DNA from: Saccopteryx bilineata
Taxonomy: Eukaryota; Chordata; Mammalia; Chiroptera; Emballonuridae
NCBI RefSeq assembly: GCF_036850765.1
Contig: NC_089494.1
Coordinates: 4,610,177 to 4,674,176, forward strand
Direction of reading: 5' to 3'
DNA length: 64,000 nucleotides
A program made the position numbers and the translations under genes. Shown in pieces: positions 23,268-33,909 of the stretch. A model generated the notes under the pieces. It had not been told where the DNA came from. It saw only the letters and a list, made by a program, of their open reading frames with translations, and ran no database searches. Each line of letters begins with the position of its first letter. Position 1 is the first letter of the stretch.

Positions 23268-23641
23268 TTTTTACTTTTACTTTTTATTTTTCTTAAGTGA
23301 GAAGCAGGGAGGCAGAGGAGAGACAGACTCCCACATGCATCCTGACTGGATCCACCTGGCATGCCCTCTATGGGGCAATGTTCTGCCCATCTGGGGCTAT
23401 TGCTCTATTGTTTGGCAACCGAGCAATTTTAGCACCTGAGGCAAGGCCGTGGAGCAGCCTCAGCGCCCCAGGGCCAACTTGCTTCAACCAAGCAGGAGGG
23501 GAAGAGAGAGAAAAAAGAGAGAGGGGGAGGGGGTAGAGAAGCAGGTGGTCACCTCTCCTCTGTGTGCCCTGACCGGGAATCGAACCGGGGACACTCACAC
23601 ATGAGGTTAACACTCTACCTCTGAGCCAGCCAGCCAGGGCC
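23268..23641 (-). mobile_element. Bat long SINE (type A), older copy
   Basis: The reverse complement carries the tRNA-like head ending at 23641 with B box GGTTCGATTCC, the CT-rich segment and the conserved body. The target duplication is imperfect, ACTCTATGTCT against ACTCTACATCT. The CTCF-like core has decayed to 'ccctctatggggcaat' near 23363-23378. Confidence 0.9.
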
Positions 23642-23699
23642 ACTCTACATCTCAAAACAAAACCAAGTCAGAATCATGATGAACATCGTTCTAGCCTCA

Positions 23700-24230
23700 C
23701 TTTGTTCACTTAATTGTATATCTTGGTGGGGGTGGGGGGCTTTACTTTCACATGTTTTTAATGGATACATAGTGTCTCATTATAGGACCACAGCCTGATT
23801 TATTCTAATAGACCTTTTAAGAGACGTTCAGATTTTTTAAACTGTTTTTCTTGTAGCATATAGCGCTGCATGTGACTAATCTGTGCCCAGAACTTTGTGC
23901 ACGTTCCCAAGCTTACTTGTACGGTAGATTCTGAACGATGAAAAGACTGGGTCAAAGCTCATGCGCATCAGACGTTTAGACTTTCCCCCGAAACACTGGA
24001 AACACTGCCGGCAACGCAGGGACCCGCCAGGTGGTCCACGCTCCAGCCCAAGGTGCGCGCAAACTTTTAAACTTTTAAACTTTCGCCGACAACAGCAGAA
24101 AAGCGGCCCCTTCCATGATTTAACGATGGTGTCATCATTATTTAATTTGCATTTCCTTAATGAGGAGCGAGGTTAAACATCTGTTCGCGTATCCGTGGCC
24201 CATTTGCGTCTTTGGCTTTTATGAAAGGCC
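23700..24230 (-). mobile_element. L1 LINE 3' fragment
   Basis: The plus strand gives the usual antisense L1 text in decayed form, ending clearly with 'ttaatttgcatttccttaatgaggagcgaggttaaacatctgttcgcgtatccgtggcccatttgcgtctttggc'. A duplicated AAACTTTT motif lies near 24062. Confidence 0.65.
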
Positions 24231-24546
24231 GCCCCCCACCCCCCCGCACGGTTCTCTGCAGGCACACGGCATTCGTCATTCTCTGATTGCTTCGTTAAGG
24301 GACCAAGCTCTTTACCTGCTTGTGGACGGTCAACCTCTGGGTTTCCGCCGCGGGGAACTTGGCTTATGAGGCTGTTTTTCATGCAGAGAAAAAAATTTTC
24401 ATTTTTCCCTTTGTGACTTGAATAATTGTCCTCTGAGTTTTCAGTTGCTTGTAGATACTTCTCCATGCCAAGACTTCAAATATGTGTGTTTTTCTCCTGA
24501 TGCTTTGATGGGTCAGTGTTTGTATGTAAACACTCGGACCCTTTAG

Positions 24547-24910
24547 AGCGGGCTTGCTCAACAAGAACTTTCTGTGATGGTGGGATGTTTCGTGTGGTCC
24601 GAGATGGTAGTCCCTTGCTCCATGGGGTCTGCGGGCGCTTGAAATAGGCCTGATGAGTGTTTATTTTTATTTAATTTTAAGTATTATTTACTTTAGTGAG
24701 GAGGAGTGGGGAGAGAAAGGAAGGAGGAGCCAGAAGCATCGACTCCCACTTGTGCCCTGACCAAGTAAGCCCGGGGTTTCGAACCAGCGACCTCAGCATT
24801 TCAGGTTGACGCTTTATCCACTGCGCCACCACAGGCCAGGCACTTTTATTTAACTGTAGTAAATTTAGATGAAAGAGCCACGTGTGGCTAGTAGCTACTG
24901 CTTTGCAAAC
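24547..24910 (+). mobile_element. Non-autonomous hAT element interrupted by a SINE
   Basis: The left part, 'caagaactttctgtgatggtgggatgtt' and 'gcgcttgaaataggcctgatgag', and the right part, 'agagccacgtgtggctagtagctac', match the known mammalian hAT family whose copies read '..caatagaactttctgcgatgatggaaatgtt..' and '..agccacatgtggctagtggctac'. The two halves are separated by the SINE below. Confidence 0.6.
24682..24841 (-). mobile_element. Short bat SINE (type B) nested in hAT
   Basis: The antisense tRNA head 'ctttatccactgcgccaccacaggccaggc' and the B box complement are clear. Flanks share about 15 bases of 'ttttatttaa-t-tag'. Confidence 0.85.
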
Positions 24911-27718
24911 CACACGTCTAGAATTTATGTTGGGGTTAGGACGGCTGTACGGCTCACTACCCTCTCCCCCTAAATGCCTGACCAGCTGTCCCCTATCCTC
25001 TACTTCACCAGCCTTATCCCTCTGGTTTGACACGTCCCCATCGTCATGGGCTCCCTCCCTGGGTGCAGTGGCGTCTATTTTGGGGCGCCATTGACTACCC
25101 ACCTGCAGAGAGCTCTCAGAGCTTCTCCGGTTACAAGTGCCTCGGGGGTGCTGGGGTCCTGGAACAGAAGCTCTGTCCAGTCCCTTAGCCGTCAACGTCC
25201 TGGAGGATGGAAATCCGCCCCTGGCTGTTCCCGGCATCCTCCTATCCCCGTTCTGTTTTCACTTTAATACTAAACATGGAACAGCCAGCCTAACAGTGAT
25301 GGCAGAGAACACAGAAAGACAGTTAAGGGGCTGGTGTGTGCGATTTTAAGAACTTCACAGACACACGGACACACACACACATGCACAGAAGTTTTCCCAA
25401 GGTATCTTGGGGAGCCAGCTCAGGGCAGATGGGGTGGATGGAGCTGAGGCTCAGCCCCAGCCCTCACTGCTCTGCACCTCCAGGCCTCCCCCTCCCAATC
25501 AGCAGGTGTTCCTCCCCCACCTGAGAGTCCCCGCCCTTCCCCGTCACTTGCAGGAGAGACTGGTAGAAGGCTCATGACATTCAGCCGAAGGGTTCTTACC
25601 CACAGTGGTGTGCCTGCTCCCAGGAAACAAGCTCTCTGGCTTTGTAATAAAAGGACAAATTATTGTGGGATTTCTGGTGCCACCACTGAGAAGGGGCCAG
25701 TTGTCAAGGATGTTAGATCACCCAAGAACTTTGGCTCCTTAGACGCGTCACTGTTAGGTTAGTGGGTGAGCTCCAAGGGGAACACTCCTGCACTGTTTCC
25801 CTTCCTTCCGGCCAGCTCACTGCGTCTCCATCCCCTTCCCTCCCTCACTCCTCTGGGCAGAGACTGTTGGTCCTCTCAGCTGCCACGGGCTCGTTTAGGG
25901 GACAGTGATGCCCTGCCCAGGAGTAAAGGGTGCAGACCTGTCGAATATGAGAACTTCCATTTCACGACTAGGGTTTGCCTAGTTCCTCCAGCTCAGGCTC
26001 CGAGGGGAGGGCAGAGGTTCTTCTACCCACCCTCCCGTCTGAGCCAGGGGAGAGGTTCCTCTACCCGCCCTCCCGTCTGAGACGCCCTGGGGACACACAG
26101 AAGGGAGAAGCACCAAGGAGCAGACATCCTCCTTGGTGACAGGGCTTCTTTGCAGCTCACTCGTGGCTGTCCAAGCTCGAGGTCATGACAGGCGCCCAAA
26201 TGCTGGTTCTCTGTTGCACGTGAAGTATCGGCTCTTTGGAGGGCCTGTTCTCTGCTGGTTTATTATAACTCTCCTCAGCGCCTACCCCAAGGTTCACCCT
26301 ACAGCTTCTACAGCCTCTTACAGTGGAGGCCCCCATGGCCTCCCAGGGTGGGTGCCGATAAAGTTGGCTCTATTGAGCGAACTTTCCAATATCCACTTGG
26401 CCCATGGAAAAGTCATGCATTTGAACCACACCAAATGCTGGGGGTCCGTGCAGCGGCATGGCAGCCCACTGCCCTGGCTCTGCCATCACTGGTGCTCAGC
26501 AAAACCCCCCCTCCATCACAGCCTCCAATGGAAAGCAGGTTATAGTTCTCCCAGCACCCCAGCCCAGAGCAGCAGGATGGCCGTGAGATTCTGCAGCTCC
26601 GGGAGGAGTAAGACACAGACATCCACAGTCTGTAAGAAGGGGTCTCCTAGAGCCTGTTGGGGTTGGAAGTGGGGTCATAGGAAACACCGGAGGGCCCGCC
26701 CCCAACCCCACAGTTTGACGATTCTCTATTCCTGTGAATTATCTCCAATAAGCTCTCGTCTCTGACTAGACGGCCTGATTATGGTGGAGGGTGTTGAGGA
26801 TTATAGAACATGGCTGTCAACTCAGGGTCAGTCCCATGGGGATGTGTCTTGAAGCCCCACATTGGAACCCGAGGCCACTTGCTTCCTCCTGTCCTCAGGG
26901 GTGGGGCCGTCCCTGTGATGCTCAGACAACAGTGACAAAAGTCATATACACCGGGCACGTGGTACCTCCATCCGCTGCTTTTGAATCCTCCCTGATTCCC
27001 CGTTCCCTCCTCCCTCTCATCCTTTGAGCATAGCCACGTTCTTCCTCACAGCTTCTAAGATGAATTTAGAACGAAGTACCAGGACAACGGTGAGACCCAG
27101 AGAGCGATGAAGAGGGTTGGCGGGGACGGAGACCCGTTCTGGAGTTTCTCCTCTGCGCCCGGGAAGGCTTCTCCCGCTCTGGCAGAAGCCGGCTTAGCCC
27201 CCTCTGTTCCAGCTCCCTGCGCACCAGGCACACGTGACAGCAGGCGCCCCGGCCGGCTGGAGCAGCAGGCCGCTGGGCGGGTGCCAACCTGTGGAGTCCA
27301 GGGCCAGGCCGCAGAGGTGGCCCTGCCATGCTGAGCTCAGAGATAGGGCCTCCCCGGGGGAACCAGCAGAAATTGTGCTGCGTTCAGATAAAAGGTAGCC
27401 AATGAATAAGAAACGTAAGGAAGACCCGGCTGGTGCTCCACGCTGAACCTGTGGTAGGGACCACGCCATCCTAACAGGTCTGATGGTCCTTTTCTGAACG
27501 AGAGCGGCTCAGCCCAGGGTCAGAACGGGGCTTCGGGAAAGGGGGTCATCTGTTTCCATGGCTGTGTTCTTCAACTCCTCGGCAACCAGAGATTCTCCTC
27601 ACAAGTGGATAAACAACAGCTTATTTTCCTCTGGGCTCCTTTTGAGTTTTGAAAGTCAGGCTGGAGGGCTTTTGTTCTTCTATTTAAGTATCAGTAAAAA
27701 CAAACAAAAACTCCCACT
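24911..27718. other. Intergenic DNA with one 211-codon open frame of doubtful value
   Basis: The plus-strand frame at 26133-26765 is the longest one outside recognised repeats. It has no recognisable domain, no clear Kozak start, no splice sites and no homologue I know. A 38-bp near-duplication lies at about 26010-26081 ('gaggttcytctaccc'). A short (CA)n lies near 25365. Confidence 0.35.
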
Positions 27719-28463
27719 GATGAGAGCTGGCCCCACCCTCTCCGTGCTCACTGATGGGGGCTGGCCCCACCCTCTCCGTGCTCACTGAGGAGAGCTGGCC
27801 CCTCCCTCTCCGTGCTCACTGATGAGAGCTGGCCCCTCCCTCTCCGTGCTCACTGATGAGAGCTGGCCCCACCCTCTCCATGCTCACTGATGAGAGCTGG
27901 CCCCACCCTCTCCGTGCTCACTGAGGAGAGCTGGCCCCTCCCTCTCCGTGCTCACTGGTGAGAGCTGGCCCCACCCTCTCCGTGCTCACTGAGGAGAGCT
28001 GGCCCCACCCTCTCCGTGCTCACTGAGGAGAGCTGGCCCCATCCTCTCCGTGCTCACTGAGGAGAGCTGGCCCCACCCTCTCCGCGCTCACTGATGAGCT
28101 GGCCCCACCCTCTCCGTGCTCACTGATGGGGGCTGGCCCCACCCCTCTCCATACTCACTGGTGAGAGCTGGCCCCACCCTCTCCGTGCTCACTGAGGAGA
28201 ACTGGCCCCACCCTCTCCGTGCTCACTGATGAGAGCTGGCCCCACCCTCTCCGTGCTCACTGATGAGAGCTGGCCCCTCCCTCTCCGTGCTCACTGATGA
28301 GAGCTGGCCCCACCCTCTCCGTGCTCACTGATGAGAGCTGGCCCCTCCCTCTCCGTGCTCACTGATGAGAGCTGGCCCCTCCCTCTCCGTGCTCACTGGT
28401 GAGAGCTGGCCCCACCCTCTCCGTGCTCACTGAGGAGAACTGGCCCCTCCCCTCTCCGTGCTG
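27719..28463. repeat. 34-bp minisatellite, about 22 copies
   Basis: Units read GATGAGAGCTGGCCCCACCC plus TCTCCGTGCTCACT, with common variants (GAGGAGAG, GATGGGGG, GGTGAGAG; CCACCC or CCTCCC). Variant types are interspersed, which suggests repeated unequal exchange. One copy near 28094 has a three-base deletion. Confidence 0.96.
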
Positions 28464-28689
28464 GAACACCTGAGCAGACCTCGTTTGCTTACCTTCAGTT
28501 CTCGAAACCCACCTGCCTCAGCCTTTGCTTTCGAGCAGAGCAATGGTTTTGTTTGACCCACGTGCCGCGGAGTGTGGACGGCACATTCCCAAGTGAGCAG
28601 AGGCAGGCGGAGGGGAGAGTCTCGGGAGGTGCGGATTCCAGTCCTGGTTCTGGTTGTACCTCCGAACCCCACTGTGTGCTGAAGCCAAG

Positions 28690-29127
28690 TACCGAAACTG
28701 ATGGCTTAAACCAAAAGAAATCCATTCTCTCAGGGTTACAGAAGACAGATGTGTAAAATCAAGTTGTCAGCAAGGTTGGCTCCCTCCTGCGGGTTCGGAG
28801 GATGAATGTGTCCTATGACTCTGTCTCTCTCTCTGTCTCTCTCTCTCTCTCAACTCTGCCAGCAATCCTTGGCTTGTGGATGCATCTCTCCCATTTCTGC
28901 CTCTTGACACACCGCGTTCTTCCATGTGTCTTTAGGTCTCTCTTGTCCTCTTCTTCTAAAAACACCGATCACATTGGCTAAAAGGGTCGACCCTACTCCG
29001 GTCTGACCTTAAGGTAACGTACATCTCCATTCCGCCCGCAAAGACCCCATTTCCAAATCAAGTCACATTCACAGGTACCAGGGACTGTTACCCTATCTTT
29101 TGGGGGACACAGTTCCACCCATAACAC
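28690..29127 (-). mobile_element. MaLR solitary LTR with internal (TC)n
   Basis: Antisense landmarks in order: 'ggcttaaaccaaaagaaatccattctctcagggttacagaag', a TCTCTC run near 28818-28852, 'cgcaaagaccccatttccaaatcaagtcacattcacaggtacc' and 'cttttgggggacacagttccacccata'. Confidence 0.7.
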
Positions 29128-29850
29128 CCTCTGATCCTGGCTTCCGCTGGTGGAGTACTTACTGTGAGCGCTACGGAGAAGGTCTCTGGTGCTAAGCGGC
29201 GTTTGGCTGGCTTTCCCGATGATGTCGTTTATGCATGATGCTTCAAGGGCTTCCCTGGGTACGGAGGGCAGGCCCATGATCGCAATCAGTGCTCTTCATT
29301 GAGTCATAAAACCTCCACACCAGTGTGTAAAAAAATACAACACAGAGGGTCCTGATTAGTAATTGAACTAGTAAGCTCTTAAAAAAAAAAAATCTGTTCT
29401 CCACAAATCTCGGATTCCTCCTAACCACCGGCCTCTGGTCCGAAGGAGTTGCGGTCCTTGTCCCCTCGGTGTCCCTATGTCCTCCCCCTGACAGGAAAGG
29501 CATTTCCCCTTGAGAGCCCACGCAGCCCTCTTCCTTCCGCATTCCGGCCCCTTTAATTATGATGCTTTGTCACCAGCTCCTATGCTGTTTCCTGCACGAA
29601 CAGACCAACGGCTTCGCTCTTATCGCCACTCCTGACAGCACGTGATGCTGGGCTGTGTCCCCTGATGGGGGTGGTTCCCCCCAGTGTTTCTGGAACACTC
29701 CATCTACCTCGTCTCCTTTGTCTGGCCCTCATGGTGTCCCGTGCGGGCATTGCACACGAGCCAGTGGCGGCGGCCAGGGTGACAGACGTGACTCGAGAGC
29801 CACGCACGGGCCAGCAGCCTCCCCTCCAGGGTCACCTTTTCCTTCCCCTT

Positions 29851-30174
29851 TGCAAGACGGGACCCCAGACTTGCCCCTGTCAGTCTCTCCCAGTGGCTGG
29901 GCGTGTAGGAGGGAGTTCCCAGGTTGCTGTCTGCAAGACGGGACCCCAGACTTGCCCCTGTCAGTCTCTCCCAGTGGCTGGGCGTGTAGGAGGGAGTTCC
30001 CAGGTTGCTGTCTGCAAGACGGGACCCCAGACTTGCCCCTGTCAGTCTCTCCCAGTGGCTGGGCGAGTAGGAGGGAGTTCCCAGGTTGCTGTCTGCAAGA
30101 CGGGACCCCAGACTTGCCCCTGTCAGTCTCTCCCAGTGGCTGGGCGTGTAGGAGGGAGTTCCCAGGTTGCTGTC
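29851..30174. repeat. 81-bp tandem repeat, 4 near-identical copies
   Basis: Units begin TGCAAGACGGGACCCCAGAC and start at 29851, 29932, 30013 and 30094. Differences are only a few bases, so the array is recent or homogenised. Being 27 codons long, the unit keeps long frames open on both strands; the resulting 27-residue peptide repeat is not a known protein. Confidence 0.95.
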
Positions 30175-30645
30175 TTCAGGTCTTTTCCAGGGGAGACGCC
30201 CCCCAGCATCCGGCTTGGAATTGAGGACCCGCAAGCCCATGCCTGGGGGCTGTTAGAAGGAGGGGACGGGGTCTCCGCCCCCATAGCACAAACACACGCT
30301 GGACCTCCCCGTCTTCAGGAGGGACCTTGCCCTCCATGAAGCTGGGGCCACTTGCTTCCCTCTCTCGGCGGGTCCACTTCTGGGCTTCGCAGGCTGGGAA
30401 GGAGCACCTCCTTACCCAGGTCTCATCAGTCCGGCTCTGACCCCTGACCCAGCCCGTGTCTGGAGGTGCTGGGTGCCCCCAGTTCCGAGGCCTTTCGGGG
30501 ATCCTGCGCCCTGTGCTCAGCCTTCTCCCGGCCTGCGCGCGCTGTCTCAGCTCTGCTGGGTCAGTACCACTCGCGGTCTGCGTTCCAAAGTCCAAGCCGC
30601 ACGGCTGCTGTCGGTCTGCCCTTCAGCAACCCTTTCCCTATAGTT
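30175..30645. other. Intergenic DNA, no gene seen
   Basis: GC-rich single-copy sequence without recognisable elements. Confidence 0.4.
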
Positions 30646-31225
30646 GACTCTGTGGTAATCAAGTTAGATAATCAACTATTGTTTTGGATATTCAAACTGT
30701 TCCCATTTTCTGTCACTATAAAGAAGCTGTATTAAATAGCTTTATATATATATATATATATGCTTATATAGCTCTTGGACTATTTATTTATTTATTTTTA
30801 TGGAAGACAGAGACAGAGAGTGACAGAAGAGGGACAGAAAGTGACAGACAGGAAGGGAGAGGGATGAGAAGCATCAAATCTTTGTTGCAGCACCTTAGTT
30901 GTTCATTGATTGCTTTCTCATATGTGTCTTCACCAGGGGACTATAGCAGAGTGAGTGACCCCTTGCTCAAGCCAGCGACCTTGGGCTCAAGCCAGCAACC
31001 CTTTGGCTCAAGCCAGCAACCATGGGGTCATGTCTATGATCCCACGCTCAAGGCAGAGATTTCAGGGTTTCAAATCTGGGTCCTCTGCATCCCAGTCCGA
31101 CGCTCCATCCACTGTGCCACTGCCAAGTCAGGCTCTTGGACTATTTCTTAAAATAGATTCTTGTCAGAGAAATTGCTGGATACACATATCCACATACATT
31201 TTACTGTATATGATAAATATGTATC
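30646..31225 (-). mobile_element. L1 fragment interrupted by a SINE
   Basis: The left part 'ggatattcaaactgttcccattttctgtcactataaagaagctg' and the right part 'cttaaaatagattcttgtcagagaaattgctgga' form adjacent pieces of the usual antisense L1 text. Between them sits a SINE with a perfect duplication. A (TA)n run lies near 30745-30762. Confidence 0.55.
30786..31131 (-). mobile_element. Bat long SINE of type C
   Basis: The antisense head 'gctccatccactgtgccactgcc' lies at the right end, followed inward by three or four copies of a 21-base 'gctcaagccagcgacctt' motif and an AG-rich tail at the left. A perfect 15-bp target duplication GCTCTTGGACTATTT lies at 30771-30785 and 31132-31146. Confidence 0.92.
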
Positions 31226-31238
31226 AAAAGACTTATGA

Positions 31239-31639
31239 GGCCCTGGCTGGTTGGCTCAGTGGTAGAGCGTCGGCCTGGCGTGCAGAAGTCCTGGGTTCGA
31301 TTCCCAGCCAGGGCACACAGGAGAAGCACCCATCTGCTTCTCCACCCCTCCCCCTCTCCTTCCTCTCTGTCTCTCTCTTCCCCTCCCGTAGCCGAGGCTC
31401 CATTGGAGCAAAAGATGGCCCAGGCGCTGGGGATGGCTCCTTGGCCTCTGCCCCAGGCACTAGAGTGGCTCTGGTCGCAACAGAGCGACACCCAGGAGGG
31501 GCAGAGCATCACCCCCTGGTGGGCAGAGCGTTGCCCCCTGGTGGGCGTGCCGGGTGGATCCTGGTCGGGTGCATGCGGGAGTCTGTCTGACTATCTCTCC
31601 CCATTTCCAGCTTCAGAGAAATAAAAAAAAAAAAAAAAA
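31239..31639 (+). mobile_element. Bat long SINE (type A), young copy with two CTCF-like cores
   Basis: The tRNA-like head has a fully complementary acceptor stem (GCCCTGG with CCAGGGC) and T stem. Target duplication AAAAGACTTATGA/AAAAGGCTTATGA lies at 31226-31238 and 31640-31652. CTCF-like cores lie at about 31511-31522 and 31532-31544. The A-run at the end is long and pure, a sign of youth. Confidence 0.93.
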
Positions 31640-31679
31640 AAAAGGCTTATGAAAGTATATACCTGAGATAGTCATACAG

Positions 31680-31735
31680 TCTCACATATATACTCACATA
31701 TATATATACACATATACATACATATATATATATGT
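31680..31735. repeat. (TATACA)n simple repeat
   Basis: Alternating ATATAC/ATATAT tract. Confidence 0.8.
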
Positions 31736-31837
31736 CTGCCAATGCATGCATACTTATGGGTCTATGTGGCACACTCGTAGGTGACACATATTGCTAAAAA
31801 TAGTTTTGCTACTGTGCTTTTCTTTCATCAACTGTAG

Positions 31838-31990
31838 GGTTTTGGGGTCAGACCTCAGCCCTTCCACTTGCTATAGCATCACTGAACCTCTCTGTGCTTC
31901 AGTGTGTCCATCTGTGAAATGGGGCGACAGCTGGCCTCCTGCCAGGGCAGTGGTGAATGAACGCTCAGTACAACGATACTGAAATGTCCC
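31838..31990 (+). mobile_element. MIR SINE
   Basis: Ordered MIR landmarks: 'ttttggggtcagacctcagcccttccacttgctat', 'aacctctctgtgcttcagtgtgtccatctgtgaaatggggcgac' and 'aatgaacgctcagt'. It is followed by a (CCTGT)n run at about 31986-32012. Confidence 0.8.
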
Positions 31991-32012
31991 TGTCCTGTCC
32001 TGTCCTGTCCTG

Positions 32013-33237
32013 CCCCGGAGCCTGGCCCAGGGCCAGCCCTGACTAAGGGTCAGTAGTGTTTGTTCTCAGGGCCAATAACTTTCCTCCGCTCTCTCCCGAT
32101 CTCTGAGTAACAGTAACCTAAGACAAAGCACCGAGCGGATAGAGACCTCCGTACCACCTTTATCACTGCCGGGGCCAGGTTCCGATGTGGCCCCGCGAGC
32201 TCCCTGCCTGCCTAGGGGACCTGGCCCGGGCTGCAGAGGGACAGAGTCCGTGCCCAGGGGATGACACGCTCTACCCTGTCCTGCTGCGTGGGTCCAGGTC
32301 GGGGGAGAAGGGGAAGACAGGCTGTCGGGGCGTGAACTTGAGGTTGGTGGCTCCACACAGCGCAAGGATGAAGCCTGGCGCTGCTGGCTGCAGGGAGCTT
32401 GCCCTATGGCTGAGGCCTGGGGTGCTCTGGGGACATCCCTCCTCACGGCCAGAGCGGTGGCTTCCATGCTCCTAGCTTGCTACCCTCTGTCCCCACTGGG
32501 CTCAGCTGTGGGGCCCACGGGCAACCCCAAACCAGCCCCATGTTGCAGAAGAGACCAGCAGTTTGTCACGGGTGGGGGTCCGCTCCCATCTCGGCAGGAT
32601 GCCCCCCCTCTGCCCCGCCCCCGCCGCCCCAGGCACTGGTCTTTTTTCTCGATTCTTTGAGAGTCTTGGACAATCGTCCAGACTCAGCTCCAAAACAGCT
32701 CAGAAGTCAGTTGGAAGGTGGTGTGAGTTCAGTCACCTCAAGGTCACACTTCCCCCGAGGGCTCTCCCTCACCTTCCGACGCATTCTGTGTCTATCTCAG
32801 ATTCTGTCTAGCTGTGCTATGTTACCTCATCGTTGTCTAGCGCTGTGATCGGGTGATGTCCAAAAGATCTTCCGAAAAGTTAGAGGCGGTCAGACATTGC
32901 CACATATTTGAATAGAAACCCTTTCTTCGTTTCAGCATTTTCTGGGGGATAAAAAAAAAAAAAAAGAAATCAGAAGATTAGGTCCCTCGCAAGTTGCACT
33001 TCAAAGAAGTGGCAATCCAAAGACCTCAAAGTTGGAATTAGATTTCTCTTTGCCCTGGTGAGTTAAAAGTCAAAAGAAATGAAAGACAGAAAAGAAAAAA
33101 AAAAAAACCAAGCTCCCCGGTTTCTAATTCCTCTCGGGCTCAGCTGCGGACTTTCCTGATGGGATCTGTGGGCAGATCAAGGGTTCCTCACGCAGCTGGG
33201 CTCTCTCCCGCGGGAAAGGGTGGGGTGGCCAGCCTCG
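32013..33237. other. Intergenic DNA, no gene supported
   Basis: Single-copy-looking sequence with A-runs near 32950 and 33097. No recognised family in any frame. Confidence 0.4.
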
Positions 33238-33321
33238 CCACGCAGGATGGTCAGCGGGCGCCTCACCACGCAGGATGGTCAGCTGGCACCTTGCCACGCA
33301 GGACGGTCAGCTGGCGCCTCA
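33238..33321. repeat. 28-bp tandem repeat, 3 copies
   Basis: Units begin CCACGCAGGATGGTCAGC and differ by a few bases. Confidence 0.85.
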
Positions 33322-33322
33322 G

Positions 33323-33745
33323 CTTCCTGGGGCTGCTGGGGCAAAGCGTCCCCGATTTGAAGGGCTTAAAAATGACAGAAATTTCTTCTCTCGGAGCTTT
33401 GGAAGCTCTAAGTTCAGAATCAAGACGTTGTCTGGGTGAGTTCCATCCGGAGGCTCTGGGGGCGACACCATCCCGTGCCTCCTCCTAGCTTTCCAGTAGA
33501 TCCTGGACACGCTCGCTGTTCTTTGGCTCGTGGACCAACCGCGTCCATCTCTGCCTTGTCTTCCGGCGGACTTCTCTGTGTCTCTGTGTGTCCTCCTCCG
33601 TCTCTTGCGAGGACCCCTTCATTGGATTTAGTGTGCTCTCCCGTCTCGATTTTTAACAGATTTCATCAGCAGAGACTCTGTTTCCAAAGGAGTCACATTT
33701 CTGAAGTTCCGGGTGGACCTGGCTTTCTGTCCTCCCGACACCCAG
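33323..33745 (-). mobile_element. MaLR solitary LTR
   Basis: The antisense order is clear: 'tggggctgctggggcaaag', 'gggcttaaaaatgacagaaatttcttctctcggagctttgg', 'agttcagaatcaagacg', 'cttgcgaggacccc' and 'gtttccaaaggagtcacatttctgaagttcc'. Confidence 0.65.
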
Positions 33746-33909
33746 CTCCCAGGACACACCCCACACCCGTTAGGTCAGCATCTCTGGGCTGAGACACGGG
33801 CATCGGAAACTCTTCAGGTCTCCACGGGTGATGCAAACACACGTCCGGGCGGAGAAGCCGGTCTGGGCTTGCGCGGGCCGCGTGGACCTCTTGCGTCAGT
33901 GCCTGTTTT

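Noticed and set aside
29655..30339. Open frames of 178-224 codons with 27-residue peptide repeats
   Set aside because: They follow directly from an 81-bp tandem array and occur on both strands. No known repeat protein matches.
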